This document shows, piece by piece, positions 1 to 11,427 of a stretch of DNA of 64,000 nt. Under the pieces are notes generated by a model. It was not told the DNA's origin, did not search any database, and saw only the letters and a list, made by a program, of their open reading frames with translations. Each line of letters opens with the position of its first letter. The first letter of the stretch is position 1. This DNA comes from Limnohabitans sp. (GTDB lineage Bacteria > Pseudomonadota > Gammaproteobacteria > Burkholderiales > Burkholderiaceae_C), in contig VERE01000004.1 in NCBI GenBank assembly GCA_018882835.1, positions 1 through 64,000 of the forward strand, read 5' to 3'. The translations under genes were made by a program, and so were the position numbers.

Positions 1-1358
<1,358 letters not shown>

Positions 1359-1381
1359 TTCCCCACCCATAGGAGCCCTCG

Positions 1382-3708
<2,327 letters not shown>

Positions 3709-3717
3709 GGAAACGCC

Positions 3718-4134
3718 ATGAGCACCATCCACGTTGATGTCGTCAGTGCTGAAGAGTCCATCTTCTCCGGCGAGGCCAAATTTGTGGCCCTGCCCGGCGA
3801 AGCCGGCGAGCTTGGCATCTATCCGCGTCACACGCCGCTGATCACCCGCATCCGGCCAGGCTCGGTGCGCATTCAAACGGCTGACGGTGGCGAAGAGTTC
3901 GTGTTCGTGGCCGGTGGCATTCTCGAAGTGCAACCCGACTGCGTGACCGTGCTGTCCGACACCGCTGTGCGCGGCAAGGACCTGGACGAAGAAAAAGCCA
4001 ACGCTGCCAAGCAAGCCGCAGAAGACGCGGTGCGCAACGCCAAGAGCGAAGTCGACCTGGCCCGTGCCCAGTCCGAACTCGCCATCATGGCCGCGCAGTT
4101 GGCGGCTTTGCGCAAGTACCGCGGCAAGAAGTAA
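3718..4134 (+). CDS. atpC: ATP synthase F1 subunit epsilon
   Basis: Small stalk subunit that joins gamma to the c-ring and can inhibit ATP hydrolysis. It has 138 residues. The N-terminal beta-sandwich shows the family pattern [17 protein letters not shown] and [14 protein letters not shown]. The C-terminal part (residues ~90-135) is the usual helical hairpin rich in Ala, Glu and Lys. It is the last gene of the operon. A strong intrinsic terminator starts about 20 bp after the stop codon. Confidence 0.98.
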   Translation: MSTIHVDVVSAEESIFSGEAKFVALPGEAGELGIYPRHTPLITRIRPGSVRIQTADGGEEFVFVAGGILEVQPDCVTVLSDTAVRGKDLDEEKANAAKQAAEDAVRNAKSEVDLARAQSELAIMAAQLAALRKYRGKK

Positions 4135-4154
4135 GCGGACCATGCTTCCGACGC

Positions 4155-4190
4155 AACCCCGTGATGCCTAGCGCCTCACGGGGTTTTTTT
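4155..4190 (+). terminator. Rho-independent terminator of the atp operon
   Basis: Inverted repeat AACCCCGTGA (4155-4164) and TCACGGGGTT (4176-4185) with an 11-base loop, followed by a T run. It lies 20 bp after the atpC stop and closes the ATP synthase transcript. Confidence 0.92.
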
Positions 4191-4207
4191 CTGGAGAATC
4201 CCACGCC

Positions 4208-4657
4208 ATGCCCAAAGCCAAACTGCAAGCCGCCACGGTGGGCGGCAGCCCCGATGACATCGAGGCGATGTTTTATGAGGCCCTGCAAACGGGCAGCATC
4301 GAGCGCTTGATGGCCTGTTGGGCCGATGAGGATGAGGTGGTGTGCGTTCATCCCGGGGGACAACGGCTGCTGGGGCCTGCCGCCATCCGCGCCTCGTTTG
4401 AAGCGCTGTTTGCCAATGGCGTGCTGCAGGCAAGACCCATGCAGGTGCGCAAGGTCGAATCGCTGGCCAGCGCCATGCACAACTTGCTGGAAGTGGTGGA
4501 TGTGATGACACCCCAAGGCCCACGCCATGCCTATGTGATCGCCACCAATGTCTACCACCGCACGCCCCAAGGCTGGCGCATGGTAGCGCACCACGCCAGC
4601 CCAGGTACCCCGTACGAAATCCAGGAAGGCCTGGAGTCGACGCAGGTGCTGCATTGA
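4208..4657 (+). CDS. NTF2-like / SnoaL-type small protein
   Basis: 149-residue cytoplasmic protein with an NTF2-like (SnoaL/DUF4440-type) pattern: an N-terminal helix pair (DDIEAMFYEALQTGSIERLM), then ACWADEDEVVCVHPGG, and a late strand with GWRMVAHHASPG. Such folds bind small ligands or act as small isomerase or hydrolase modules; the ligand cannot be read from sequence. The start ATG follows CTGGAGAATCCCACGCC. Its TGA overlaps the TTG start of the next hydrolase gene (TTGA), so the two are probably translated as a coupled pair. Confidence 0.75.
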   Translation: MPKAKLQAATVGGSPDDIEAMFYEALQTGSIERLMACWADEDEVVCVHPGGQRLLGPAAIRASFEALFANGVLQARPMQVRKVESLASAMHNLLEVVDVMTPQGPRHAYVIATNVYHRTPQGWRMVAHHASPGTPYEIQEGLESTQVLH

Positions 4658-5640
4658 CCTGGCCCTACCAGGCACCCGGCTGGTTGCCCGGCGGGCACGC
4701 GCAGACCATTCACGCCGCTTTGTGGGCACGCCGCTACGCCCAGGCGGCGCCGTTGTGGCGGCGCGAACGCTGGGACACCCCCGACGCTGACTTTGTTGAC
4801 GTGGATTGGCTGGTGCAGCCCTCGGCCATTGCGCCACGTCAGGAAGAGCCGCCTTTGCTGGTGCTTTTTCATGGCCTGGAAGGCTCTTCTGGCAGCCACT
4901 ATGCGCAAGCTTTTGCCGACCATGCGCACCGCTTGGGTTGGGCCATGGCTGTGCCGCATTTTCGGGGGTGCAGCGGTGAGCTCAATCGCGCACCCCGTGC
5001 TTATCACTCTGGCGATCATCAGGAAATTCAATGGATTCTGGAGCGCATGCGCTCACTTCACCCAGGAAAACGCTATGCAGTGGGCGTGTCCTTGGGCGGC
5101 AATGCGCTGTTGCGCTGGGCCGAGGAAAGTGGCCACACGGCCCGATCCATCGTCCAGGCGGTGTGTGCGGTGTGCTCGCCCATTGACCTGGCGGCCAGCG
5201 GTCATGCCATCGGTCAGGGCTTCAATCGGCAGGTTTATACCCGCATGTTTTTGCGCTCGATGAAGCCCCGCGCTTTGCAGAAATGGGCGCAATACCCCGG
5301 CCTGTTTGACCGCGAGGCCATGCTGGCCGCCAAAGACTTGTACGATTTTGACAATGTCTTCACCGCGCCCTTGCATGGCTTTCGCGACACAGACGACTAC
5401 TGGGCGCGAGCCTCCGCCAAGCCACTGTTGGACACGATCCGTTTGCCTGCACTGGTGTTGAACGCTCGAAACGATCCTTTTGTGCCCGCATCCTCTTTGC
5501 CCCCCCCAGCGTCCGTGGGTGATTGGGTGACGCTTTGGCAGCCCCGGGACGGCGGCCATGTCGGATTTACGCAAGGGGCTTTTCCAGGCGATGTGCTGGC
5601 CTTGCCGCAGGCCGTGGCAACATGGCTTCATGCCCAATGA
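4654..5640 (+). CDS. YheT-family alpha/beta hydrolase
   Basis: 328-residue serine hydrolase of the YheT/ABHD1-3 type. The oxyanion motif FHGLEGSSGSHY is at residues 72-83. The nucleophile is S146 in VGVSLGGNALL, with the probable acid D274 in NARNDPFVP and the base H302 in GGHVGF. The N-terminal LPGGHAQTI is a family hallmark. The start codon is TTG, overlapping the stop of the preceding gene by 4 bases. No in-frame ATG precedes the conserved LPGGHAQTI, so TTG is the likely start. The natural substrate is unknown; esters or acyl lipids are plausible. Confidence 0.88.
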   Translation: MTWPYQAPGWLPGGHAQTIHAALWARRYAQAAPLWRRERWDTPDADFVDVDWLVQPSAIAPRQEEPPLLVLFHGLEGSSGSHYAQAFADHAHRLGWAMAVPHFRGCSGELNRAPRAYHSGDHQEIQWILERMRSLHPGKRYAVGVSLGGNALLRWAEESGHTARSIVQAVCAVCSPIDLAASGHAIGQGFNRQVYTRMFLRSMKPRALQKWAQYPGLFDREAMLAAKDLYDFDNVFTAPLHGFRDTDDYWARASAKPLLDTIRLPALVLNARNDPFVPASSLPPPASVGDWVTLWQPRDGGHVGFTQGAFPGDVLALPQAVATWLHAQ

Positions 5641-5660
5641 GATGAACGCGATGCAACACC

Positions 5661-6203
5661 ATGGATGAGTTGGTCAAAAAAGCCTTGCTCAAGTGGCCCA
5701 ATGTGCCGCATTGCTATGGTTGGCTGGGCTTGGATGCCCGGGGCGACTGGTACATGCGCGACGACAGGGTGCAGGCCCAGGGACCTTTCCTGAAGGCCAA
5801 AGGCTCACGGCTGCGCCACGAGAAATTGATCGATTTCATCCAACGCAATTACGACGTCGATCCGCACGGGCAATGGTTTTTCCAGAATGGACCGCAGCGG
5901 GTCTACGTCGAGTTGGAAAGTACGCCCTGGGTCTGGCGCTTCACGCCCAGCGGAGAGGTGCAGTCCCATGGCGGTCAGCCCGTGCAGGTGCTTGCTTGCT
6001 TGGCAGACGAGGAGGGGCATGTGTATTTGGACACCAACCTGGGTTTGGGACGGGTGCACACACAGGACATGCTCAACCTGGCCGACGCCCTGGAAGCCCG
6101 GCGCTGGCCGCTCACCGAGGTCCATGCCAGCGAGTTGCCGGTTCGCTACGGCTATGTGACCAGCCCGCAGGCACGGCATGCAGCCGAAAAAAAAGCCGGC
6201 TAA
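5661..6203 (+). CDS. Conserved hypothetical protein, DUF2944/DUF2946-type
   Basis: 180-residue soluble protein without signal peptide or membrane segment, rich in Trp and aromatic residues (LKWPNVPHCYGWLGLDARG, QWFFQNGPQRVYVELE). I recall similar proteins in Burkholderiales between a YheT hydrolase and a cytochrome c5 gene, annotated as a domain of unknown function. The exact family number is uncertain and no function can be assigned. The start ATG is 21 bp after yheT, so it is probably the third gene of that operon. Its last codons and stop form half of the terminator hairpin for the convergent cytochrome gene. Confidence 0.7.
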   Translation: MDELVKKALLKWPNVPHCYGWLGLDARGDWYMRDDRVQAQGPFLKAKGSRLRHEKLIDFIQRNYDVDPHGQWFFQNGPQRVYVELESTPWVWRFTPSGEVQSHGGQPVQVLACLADEEGHVYLDTNLGLGRVHTQDMLNLADALEARRWPLTEVHASELPVRYGYVTSPQARHAAEKKAG

Positions 6204-6211
6204 GCCGGCTT
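6186..6211 (-). terminator. Terminator for cytochrome c5 gene, embedded in the convergent gene's stop
   Basis: On the minus strand, AAGCCGGC-TTA-GCCGGCTT is followed by a run of T (the A run at 6187-6194 on the plus strand). The stem arms are 6193-6200 and 6204-6211. The loop is the TAA stop codon of the 5661-6203 gene. The T tract is present only in the minus-strand direction, so it serves the cytochrome gene. Confidence 0.78.
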
Positions 6212-6229
6212 GAGCGAATGTTCGCAGGC

Positions 6230-6736
6230 TTACTTGGCGGTTCCGGGCTTTGAGGGTTCAGCCATTTTTCCACCGCCGGCATTGGCCATGTGGACCACAG
6301 CACGGCCAATCTCAAAGTCAGTGAAAGTGCCGCCGCCCTGCGCACCCATGGCGCCTTTGCCTTTCAAAGCCGAAGTCAACAGTGCTTCATAGCCGTTCTT
6401 GATCCGAGCCGCCCAGGCACCGGCGTCGCCAAATTTGGGCGCACCGGCCACGCCAGCGGCGTGACAGGCGCCGCATTGTGCAGCATAAACCTCAGCGCCC
6501 GACTTGGGCTCGCGGTCAACAGCCTTCATTTCAACCGAGCCCACCTTTTGGATGCGTTTTGCCGTGACATCCGGATGGCTGGCCGGGTACGGTACTGTTT
6601 TGCTGTCAGAGAACCCCAGTGAGATCACGGAAGTGACGACAAAATAAGGTACGGCAAAGACCAACACAAACCAAAACAAGATGTGTGGAATGCTCTTTTT
6701 GCCGCCACTGTGGGCTTCTTCGTGATGCGCGCTCAT
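6230..6736 (-). CDS. Membrane-anchored cytochrome c5 family protein
   Basis: 168-residue class I c-type cytochrome that carries electrons on the periplasmic side of the inner membrane. An uncleaved N-terminal membrane segment spans about residues 16-41. The haem attachment motif CGACH is at 88-92, and a likely axial Met lies in GKGAMGAQGG. The start ATG at 6736 was chosen because AAAGGATTTCCC precedes it; the frame stays open further upstream only through the tRNA gene. Neighbours are a divergent tRNA-Arg and a convergent hypothetical gene. The redox partner is not evident. Confidence 0.9.
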   Translation of the reverse strand: MSAHHEEAHSGGKKSIPHILFWFVLVFAVPYFVVTSVISLGFSDSKTVPYPASHPDVTAKRIQKVGSVEMKAVDREPKSGAEVYAAQCGACHAAGVAGAPKFGDAGAWAARIKNGYEALLTSALKGKGAMGAQGGGTFTDFEIGRAVVHMANAGGGKMAEPSKPGTAK

Positions 6737-6817
6737 GATGGGAAATCCTTTGACGATTATTTCAATGCAGGCGAAATTATAGTGGGGGGGCATATAAAAT
6801 ACCCAGACACACCCAGG

Positions 6818-6893
6818 GCGGCTGTAGCTCAGTGGATAGAGTATTGGCCTCCGAAGCCAAGGGTCGTGGGTTCGATCCCCGCCAGCCGCGCCA
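6818..6893 (+). tRNA. tRNA-Arg (anticodon CCG)
   Basis: 76-nt cloverleaf. The acceptor GCGGCTG pairs with CAGCCGC, followed by G73 and an encoded CCA. The D stem is GCTC/GAGT. The anticodon stem TTGGC/GCCAA has loop CTCCGAA, giving anticodon CCG for CGG arginine codons. The T arm carries TTCGATC. It is divergent from the cytochrome c5 gene and followed by its own terminator. Confidence 0.97.
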
Positions 6894-6928
6894 CTCCTTT
6901 CTCTTATATTTCCCGCAGGCCAACGCAC

Positions 6929-6957
6929 ACGCCAACCGACCAGGTTGGCGTTTTTGT
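6929..6957 (+). terminator. Terminator downstream of tRNA-Arg
   Basis: Nine-base stem ACGCCAACC (6929-6937) and GGTTGGCGT (6943-6951) with loop GACCA, followed by TTTT. It is placed 36 bp after the tRNA CCA end. Confidence 0.85.
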
Positions 6958-7049
6958 TTCTGAGCTGGATTGCACAGCCTCGACACTTGATTTATGAAAA
7001 CCAAGGTATTAATATGGTGGGGTGATGCAAACCTTGAGAGGGTCGAGCG

Positions 7050-7316
7050 ATGGTCAACCTGGCGGAGTTGGAGCGTTTTTACAAGTTCAAAAATATCCAG
7101 TCAGGCTGCCCGACCTGTGGCAGATCCAGTTGGGTTCTGGCTGACGCGCCCGACGCTCAGACGACTTGGTCATTGGCCAGTGTTCGAGAAGACGGCAATG
7201 CGGTATTCCCTTCACCATCGGTTCCGGTCATCGCCATGGTCTGTGGTCATTGCTTCACGCTCCGAACCCATGCCAGCCTACCGATCAGAGAATGGCTGAA
7301 GGCAAACAGGACATGA
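7050..7316 (+). CDS. Small zinc-ribbon-like protein, function unknown
   Basis: 88-residue protein not recognised as a named family. It has two CxxC pairs, CPTC (C20, C23) and CGHC (C65, C68), spaced as in a zinc ribbon. Between them is a beta-rich stretch with conserved-looking W and P residues. There is no signal peptide. GAGAGGG lies about 7 bases before the ATG. The stop TGA overlaps the ATG of the next gene (ATGA at 7313-7316), which argues for a two-gene unit. A nucleic-acid or protein binding role is only an inference from the ribbon pattern. Confidence 0.68.
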   Translation: MVNLAELERFYKFKNIQSGCPTCGRSSWVLADAPDAQTTWSLASVREDGNAVFPSPSVPVIAMVCGHCFTLRTHASLPIREWLKANRT

Positions 7317-7849
7317 TGGGCGTCCAGGTCAGCGGTGCCGAGGAGCCGGCCAACCAAAGCCCGTTTTCCGCCAGGCCTGGTGGTGCCACCATCAGCTCTG
7401 AAAAAATCAAGCTCTTCAATACCTGGATGACTGACGTGGGAGAATCAGACATGATGAACGCCATGACCCGTGAGGAAATGACCGCGCGCCTGGAGCTGGT
7501 AGAAGCCAAGGCAGACGCACGTCTGGGCCGATTGGAAGAGCGCATGGACCAGGCCATCGCTGAAATGCGCCGTGAGTCTGCCCAATTGTTGCAAGCGTTC
7601 AATCAGGAGCGTGGCGATCGCAGAGGTGAAATGCGCAATTTGAAATTGACCATCATCAGCACCGGCGTTGCCGTGGTGGTGGGTCTTTGGGCCGCCAATG
7701 TCAGCATGGTTCAGTCCATGCTGGCGTCTTTCGAGACGGGCAAAACCTCGGGGACGGCCATCACGCAGGCGACCGAGCAGCTCAAGCAAACGCAGCAGCA
7801 GATTCAGTCGTTGCAAGAATCGCTGGAGCAGCGATCCAAGTCCCGATAG
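7313..7849 (+). CDS. Single-pass membrane coiled-coil protein, function unknown
   Basis: 178-residue protein. Residues ~50-108 form a charged coiled coil (EEMTARLELVEAKADARLGR and on). A single membrane helix at ~110-132 (KLTIISTGVAVVVGLWAANV) follows, then a Gln-rich coiled coil at ~150-174. The frame is open further upstream, but the ATG at 7313 overlaps the stop of the zinc-ribbon gene and gives translational coupling, so that start was chosen. The architecture resembles small helical membrane proteins often seen in accessory regions. The function is unknown and the coupling suggests it works with its partner. Confidence 0.68.
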   Translation: MMGVQVSGAEEPANQSPFSARPGGATISSEKIKLFNTWMTDVGESDMMNAMTREEMTARLELVEAKADARLGRLEERMDQAIAEMRRESAQLLQAFNQERGDRRGEMRNLKLTIISTGVAVVVGLWAANVSMVQSMLASFETGKTSGTAITQATEQLKQTQQQIQSLQESLEQRSKSR

Positions 7850-7868
7850 GTCCCACCTGCGTTGTTGC

Positions 7869-8780
7869 TCAGGCCTCTTTCTTCACCGCCAGCGCACGCT
7901 CATACAACGCATTGCGACTTTGCCCAGTGATCTCAGACGCCAGCTTGACGGCGGTTTTCACAGGAACTTCGGCCAGCAACAAGCGCAGCACCCGGTCATC
8001 GGCGTCGGGCGCGTCCGACGGCGTTGCCTGGGCGTGAATCACCAAGGCGAACTCGCCGCGCGTGTGCTGTGGGGAGGCTTGCAGCCAGGCCAGCAGGTCA
8101 GCGGCAGGCAAGGTAACGATCTCTTCAAACTGTTTGGTCAATTCGCGACCCAGGGTCACCGCACGTGTGCCCAGCATGGCCAGTGACTGTCCCAAGGCCT
8201 CAATGCGGTGCGGTGCCTCCAGCAACACCTGAGCGCGCCCATCCGCCATCACATTCAGGACCGCACGCTCGCGCTCGGCAGACTTGCTAGGCAAAAAACC
8301 CACAAACACAAAGCTGGACGAGTCGGCTTGCAGGCTGCCACTGACACTCAGCAAGGCGGTGACGCTGCTGGCACCCGGCAAGGGCACCACACGCAGTCCA
8401 GCGGCTTGCACGCCCTGCACCAGGCGCGCGCCCGGGTCGCTGATGGCGGGTGTTCCGGCATCGCTGATGTAGGCCACGCGTTGGCCGGCGTGCAGACGCT
8501 CCAGCACCCGGGCCACCGCTTCGGCTTCGTTGTGCTGGTGCACGGCCAGCCAGTGGCTGCCGGGGTGATCAACGCCATAGGCGCGCAACAGGGCCTGGCT
8601 GTGGCGCGTGTCTTCGCAGGCCACGCAGTCCACCAGACCCAGCAAGTGCAAGGCGCGCAGACTGATGTCGGCAAGATTACCAATCGGTGTGGCCACCACA
8701 TACAGCGCGCCCTGCGGATAATGCTGAGACGCGGCGGCCGCATGGGCTGCTGCCCGCGCTGAATCGAAAGAAGCGCTCAA
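7869..8780 (-). CDS. rsmI: 16S rRNA (cytidine1402-2'-O)-methyltransferase
   Basis: SAM-dependent tetrapyrrole-methylase-fold enzyme that 2'-O-methylates C1402 of 16S rRNA in the decoding centre. It has 303 residues. The family signature LYVVATPIGNLADISLRAL is near residue 27, then VACEDTRHS, YISDAGTPAISDPG and PLPGASSVTALLSVSG. The start is TTG at 8780; there is no ATG upstream of the conserved core. It is divergent from yraN and the two start codons share base 8780. In E. coli the homologue is yraL beside yraN-diaA-dolP, the same neighbourhood as here. Confidence 0.95.
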   Translation of the reverse strand: MSASFDSARAAAHAAAASQHYPQGALYVVATPIGNLADISLRALHLLGLVDCVACEDTRHSQALLRAYGVDHPGSHWLAVHQHNEAEAVARVLERLHAGQRVAYISDAGTPAISDPGARLVQGVQAAGLRVVPLPGASSVTALLSVSGSLQADSSSFVFVGFLPSKSAERERAVLNVMADGRAQVLLEAPHRIEALGQSLAMLGTRAVTLGRELTKQFEEIVTLPAADLLAWLQASPQHTRGEFALVIHAQATPSDAPDADDRVLRLLLAEVPVKTAVKLASEITGQSRNALYERALAVKKEA

Positions 8781-9169
8781 TGGATGACTTTCATCGCCCC
8801 ATGGGAAGCCCCCGCACCACCAAGCAGGCAGGGGATGCGGCAGAAGACCTGGCCCTGGGCTATTTGCGGGATCAGGGTCTGCGCTTGCATGCGCGCAATT
8901 ATCGGACGCCTGGGCGGGGGGGTGGCGAAATCGATCTCATCCTGTGGGCGCCTGACGGCACCCTGGTGTTTGTCGAGGTGCGACAGCGCCGCAGCCGCAA
9001 CTACGGGGGGGCCGAGGCCAGCGTCACCTATGCCAAACGGCGCCGCATCGTGTGGGCGGCGCGTCATTTTTTAATGCGCCTGGGGCAAGAGCCCCCTTGC
9101 CGCTTTGACGTGGTGGCCGTGCACCCGGAGGGCATCACCTGGTTGTGTGCGGCTTTCGATGCGCAATGA
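8780..9169 (+). CDS. YraN family endonuclease-like protein (UPF0102)
   Basis: 129-residue member of the YraN/UPF0102 family with a PD-(D/E)xK nuclease-like core. Motifs seen are [34 protein letters not shown] and VFVEVRQRR, giving the acidic cluster E/D...E-x-R. ATG at 8780 was chosen since the extension upstream reads through rsmI. Its biochemical role is not established. It lies between rsmI (divergent) and the diaA-like gene (27 bp downstream), as in the enteric yra cluster but without an lpoA gene. Confidence 0.9.
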   Translation: MDDFHRPMGSPRTTKQAGDAAEDLALGYLRDQGLRLHARNYRTPGRGGGEIDLILWAPDGTLVFVEVRQRRSRNYGGAEASVTYAKRRRIVWAARHFLMRLGQEPPCRFDVVAVHPEGITWLCAAFDAQ

Positions 9170-9195
9170 CTGCGCGCCCGGTTATCATTCCGGCC

Positions 9196-9795
9196 ATGCT
9201 AGAGCAACGTATTGAACAACAGTTCATCGACAGTGCCGACCTGAAATACCAGGCCGCGCAAGTGCTTTCCAAACCCATTGCGGCGGCCGTCCAGGCGCTG
9301 TTGGCCTGTGTCACCAGCGGTGGCAAGGTGCTGGCGTGTGGCAATGGCGGCTCGGCGGCAGATGCACAGCACTTTGCGGCGGAATTTGTTGGACGCTTCG
9401 AGCGTGAGCGACCGGAGCTGGGGGCCATTGCCCTGACCACCGACAGCTCCATCCTGACGGCCATTGCCAACGACTACGACTTCAACCAGATATACGTCAA
9501 ACAGGTACGTGCCCTGGGCCAGCCTGGCGATGTGCTGCTGGCCATCTCCACCAGCGGCAACTCGGCCAACGTATTGGCGGCCATTGATGCGGCGCATGAG
9601 CGAGAAATGACCATCGTCGCCATGACAGGCAAGGGTGGCGGAAAAATCGGCATGGCGTTGCGAGACACGGATGTGCACATTTGCGTGCCCCATGATCGCA
9701 CCGCCAGAATTCAGGAAGTCCATTTGCTGGTGTTGCACTGCTTGTGCGACGGCGTGGACACACAATTATTGGGTGAACAGGAAGGAAACACATGA
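9196..9795 (+). CDS. SIS-domain protein, DiaA / phosphoheptose isomerase family
   Basis: 199-residue single SIS-domain protein. It contains [20 protein letters not shown], the sugar-phosphate loop [14 protein letters not shown], and [18 protein letters not shown] near the end. The overall sequence and position beside yraN and a BON lipoprotein match DiaA, which binds DnaA and promotes initiation at oriC. However, E in AAEFVGRF and H in EVHLL are the type of residues used by GmhA sedoheptulose-7-phosphate isomerase, so enzymatic activity is also possible. ATG 9196 was chosen over an upstream in-frame ATG inside yraN. It overlaps the next gene by 4 bases. Confidence 0.88.
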   Translation: MLEQRIEQQFIDSADLKYQAAQVLSKPIAAAVQALLACVTSGGKVLACGNGGSAADAQHFAAEFVGRFERERPELGAIALTTDSSILTAIANDYDFNQIYVKQVRALGQPGDVLLAISTSGNSANVLAAIDAAHEREMTIVAMTGKGGGKIGMALRDTDVHICVPHDRTARIQEVHLLVLHCLCDGVDTQLLGEQEGNT

Positions 9796-10427
9796 AACAC
9801 GTACATTGGGTTCGCATCACGGCTGCGCTGGCCTTGGTGATGGGTTTGGGGGCTTGCGCGCCTTTGATGGTCGGCGGTTTCGTTGGAAGCGCCATGGTTG
9901 CAACCGACCGCCGCACGTCCGGCACCCAGCTCGAGGACGAGGGCATTGAGTTGCGCAGCGCCAACCGCATTCGCGAAATGGTGGGTGACCGCGTGCACGT
10001 CAACGTCACCAGCTACAACCGACAAGTGCTGCTGACCGGTGAGGTACCCAACGACCGCGATCGCCAGTATCTGGCCAAGCTGGTCTCGGAAGTGGACAAT
10101 GTGCGTTCGGTGGTCAACGAGTTGGCCGTCATGCCCGCATCCTCCCTGGGTGACCGGTCTACCGATGCCTTGATCACCGGCAAGATCAAGGCCAGCATGC
10201 TGGACAGCAAAGATATTTTTGCCAGTGCTTACAAGGTGGTGACCGAGCGTGGCAATGTTTATCTGATGGGGCGCGTGACCCAGCGCGAAGCCAACCGTGC
10301 CACCGACATCGCCCGCACCGTGGGCGGTGTCAAGAAGGTGGTGCGTGTGTTCGAAGTCATCACAGAAGATGAACTGAAGGCTTTGCTGCCCGAGCCGCCC
10401 AAGGCGCCACCCGCGCCAGCCAAGTGA
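9792..10427 (+). CDS. BON-domain outer-membrane lipoprotein (DolP/YraP-like)
   Basis: 211-residue lipoprotein. The signal peptide ends in the lipobox LGAC with lipidated C22. Two BON domains follow (about residues 50-115 and 118-190), recognisable from [19 protein letters not shown] and [16 protein letters not shown]. DolP-type proteins bind anionic phospholipids and support outer-membrane integrity and septal cell-wall separation. The C-terminal tail [12 protein letters not shown] is low complexity. ATGA overlap with the diaA-like gene indicates coupling; a strong bidirectional terminator follows. Confidence 0.9.
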   Translation: MKHVHWVRITAALALVMGLGACAPLMVGGFVGSAMVATDRRTSGTQLEDEGIELRSANRIREMVGDRVHVNVTSYNRQVLLTGEVPNDRDRQYLAKLVSEVDNVRSVVNELAVMPASSLGDRSTDALITGKIKASMLDSKDIFASAYKVVTERGNVYLMGRVTQREANRATDIARTVGGVKKVVRVFEVITEDELKALLPEPPKAPPAPAK

Positions 10428-10444
10428 CCCGTTGCAGGTCCACG

Positions 10445-10472
10445 AAAAAGGGCTGCCTTGGCAGCCCTTTTT
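10445..10472. terminator. Bidirectional terminator between dolP-like and dehydrogenase genes
   Basis: GGGCTGCC (10450-10457), TT loop, GGCAGCCC (10460-10467), flanked by AAAAA on the left and TTTTT on the right. It works in either direction and separates two convergent genes. Confidence 0.92.
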
Positions 10473-10475
10473 GCA

Positions 10476-11390
10476 TCAGCCCAAGCGCTTGATCAGGCTG
10501 GAGGTGTCCCAGCGGCCGCCGCCCATGTGCTGCACATCGGCATAGAACTGATCGACCAGGGCGGTCACCGGCAGGCGGGCGCCATTGCGCTTGGCCTCGT
10601 CCAGCACCAGGCCCAGGTCTTTGCGCATCCAGTCCACAGCAAAGCCGAAGTCGAATTTGTCGGCCACCATGGTTTTGCCACGGTTGTCCATCTGCCAGCT
10701 TTGGGCTGCGCCTTTGCCCACCACGTCCAGCACCAGGTTCATGTCCAGGCCGGCTTTGGCGCCGAAGGCGATGGCTTCGCTCAAGCCCTGCACCAGCCCG
10801 GCTATGCAAATCTGGTTGACCATCTTGGTCAGCTGACCAGCACCGCTTTCGCCCATCAGGGTGAAGGCACGGGAAAACGCCATGGCGACGGGCTTGACGC
10901 GCTCAAACACCGCAGCTTCGCCACCGCACATGACCGTCAGCAAGCCGTTTTGGGCACCTGCCTGGCCGCCAGAAACGGGGGCGTCGATGAACGACACCCC
11001 TTGCTTGGCTGCCAGCGCATGCAGCTCGCGCGCCACATCGGCCGAGGCCGTGGTGTGGTCGACCAATACGGCGCCCGACGCCATGCCCGCCAGGGCGCCA
11101 TCCGGGCCCAGAATGACCGAACGCAGGTCGTTGTCGTTGCCGACACAGCAAAACACCATGTCTGCGCCCTGTGCCGCTTCACGCGGCGTGGCAGCGCCGC
11201 GGGGGCCCGAAGTGGCGGCGTATTCCTGGCACCAGGCCTGGGCCTTGGCGGGGTTACGGTTGTAGACCGTGACGCTGTGTCCGGCCAAGGCCAGGTGACC
11301 GGCCATGGGGTAGCCCATCACGCCCAGGCCAATGAAGGCCACGCGGGTAGGAGGAGCGGCGTCGTAAGTTTTTGCTTGAGTGCTGGACAT
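10476..11390 (-). CDS. 3-hydroxyisobutyrate dehydrogenase-family oxidoreductase
   Basis: NAD(P)-dependent beta-hydroxyacid dehydrogenase, 304 residues from the ATG at 11390 (a TTG three codons upstream is the alternative). The N-terminal Rossmann motif is VAFIGLGVMGYPMAGHL. The substrate-binding segment FIDAPVSGGQAGAQNG and the catalytic-lysine segment GAGQLTKMVNQ follow. Likely substrates are 3-hydroxyisobutyrate, tartronate semialdehyde or related beta-hydroxyacids; the exact one cannot be told. It is convergent with the dolP-like gene and stands 37 bp downstream of the pilT-like gene on the same strand. Confidence 0.88.
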   Translation of the reverse strand: MSSTQAKTYDAAPPTRVAFIGLGVMGYPMAGHLALAGHSVTVYNRNPAKAQAWCQEYAATSGPRGAATPREAAQGADMVFCCVGNDNDLRSVILGPDGALAGMASGAVLVDHTTASADVARELHALAAKQGVSFIDAPVSGGQAGAQNGLLTVMCGGEAAVFERVKPVAMAFSRAFTLMGESGAGQLTKMVNQICIAGLVQGLSEAIAFGAKAGLDMNLVLDVVGKGAAQSWQMDNRGKTMVADKFDFGFAVDWMRKDLGLVLDEAKRNGARLPVTALVDQFYADVQHMGGGRWDTSSLIKRLG

Positions 11391-11427
11391 GGTTTTCAAT
11401 AAGTGAGGTTAAAAACAGAACTGCCCA

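Noticed and set aside
6737-6817. Promoter for tRNA-Arg with TATAAAAT near 6794
   Set aside because: A -10-like hexamer is present, but no acceptable -35 at 16-18 bases could be found, so no firm call.
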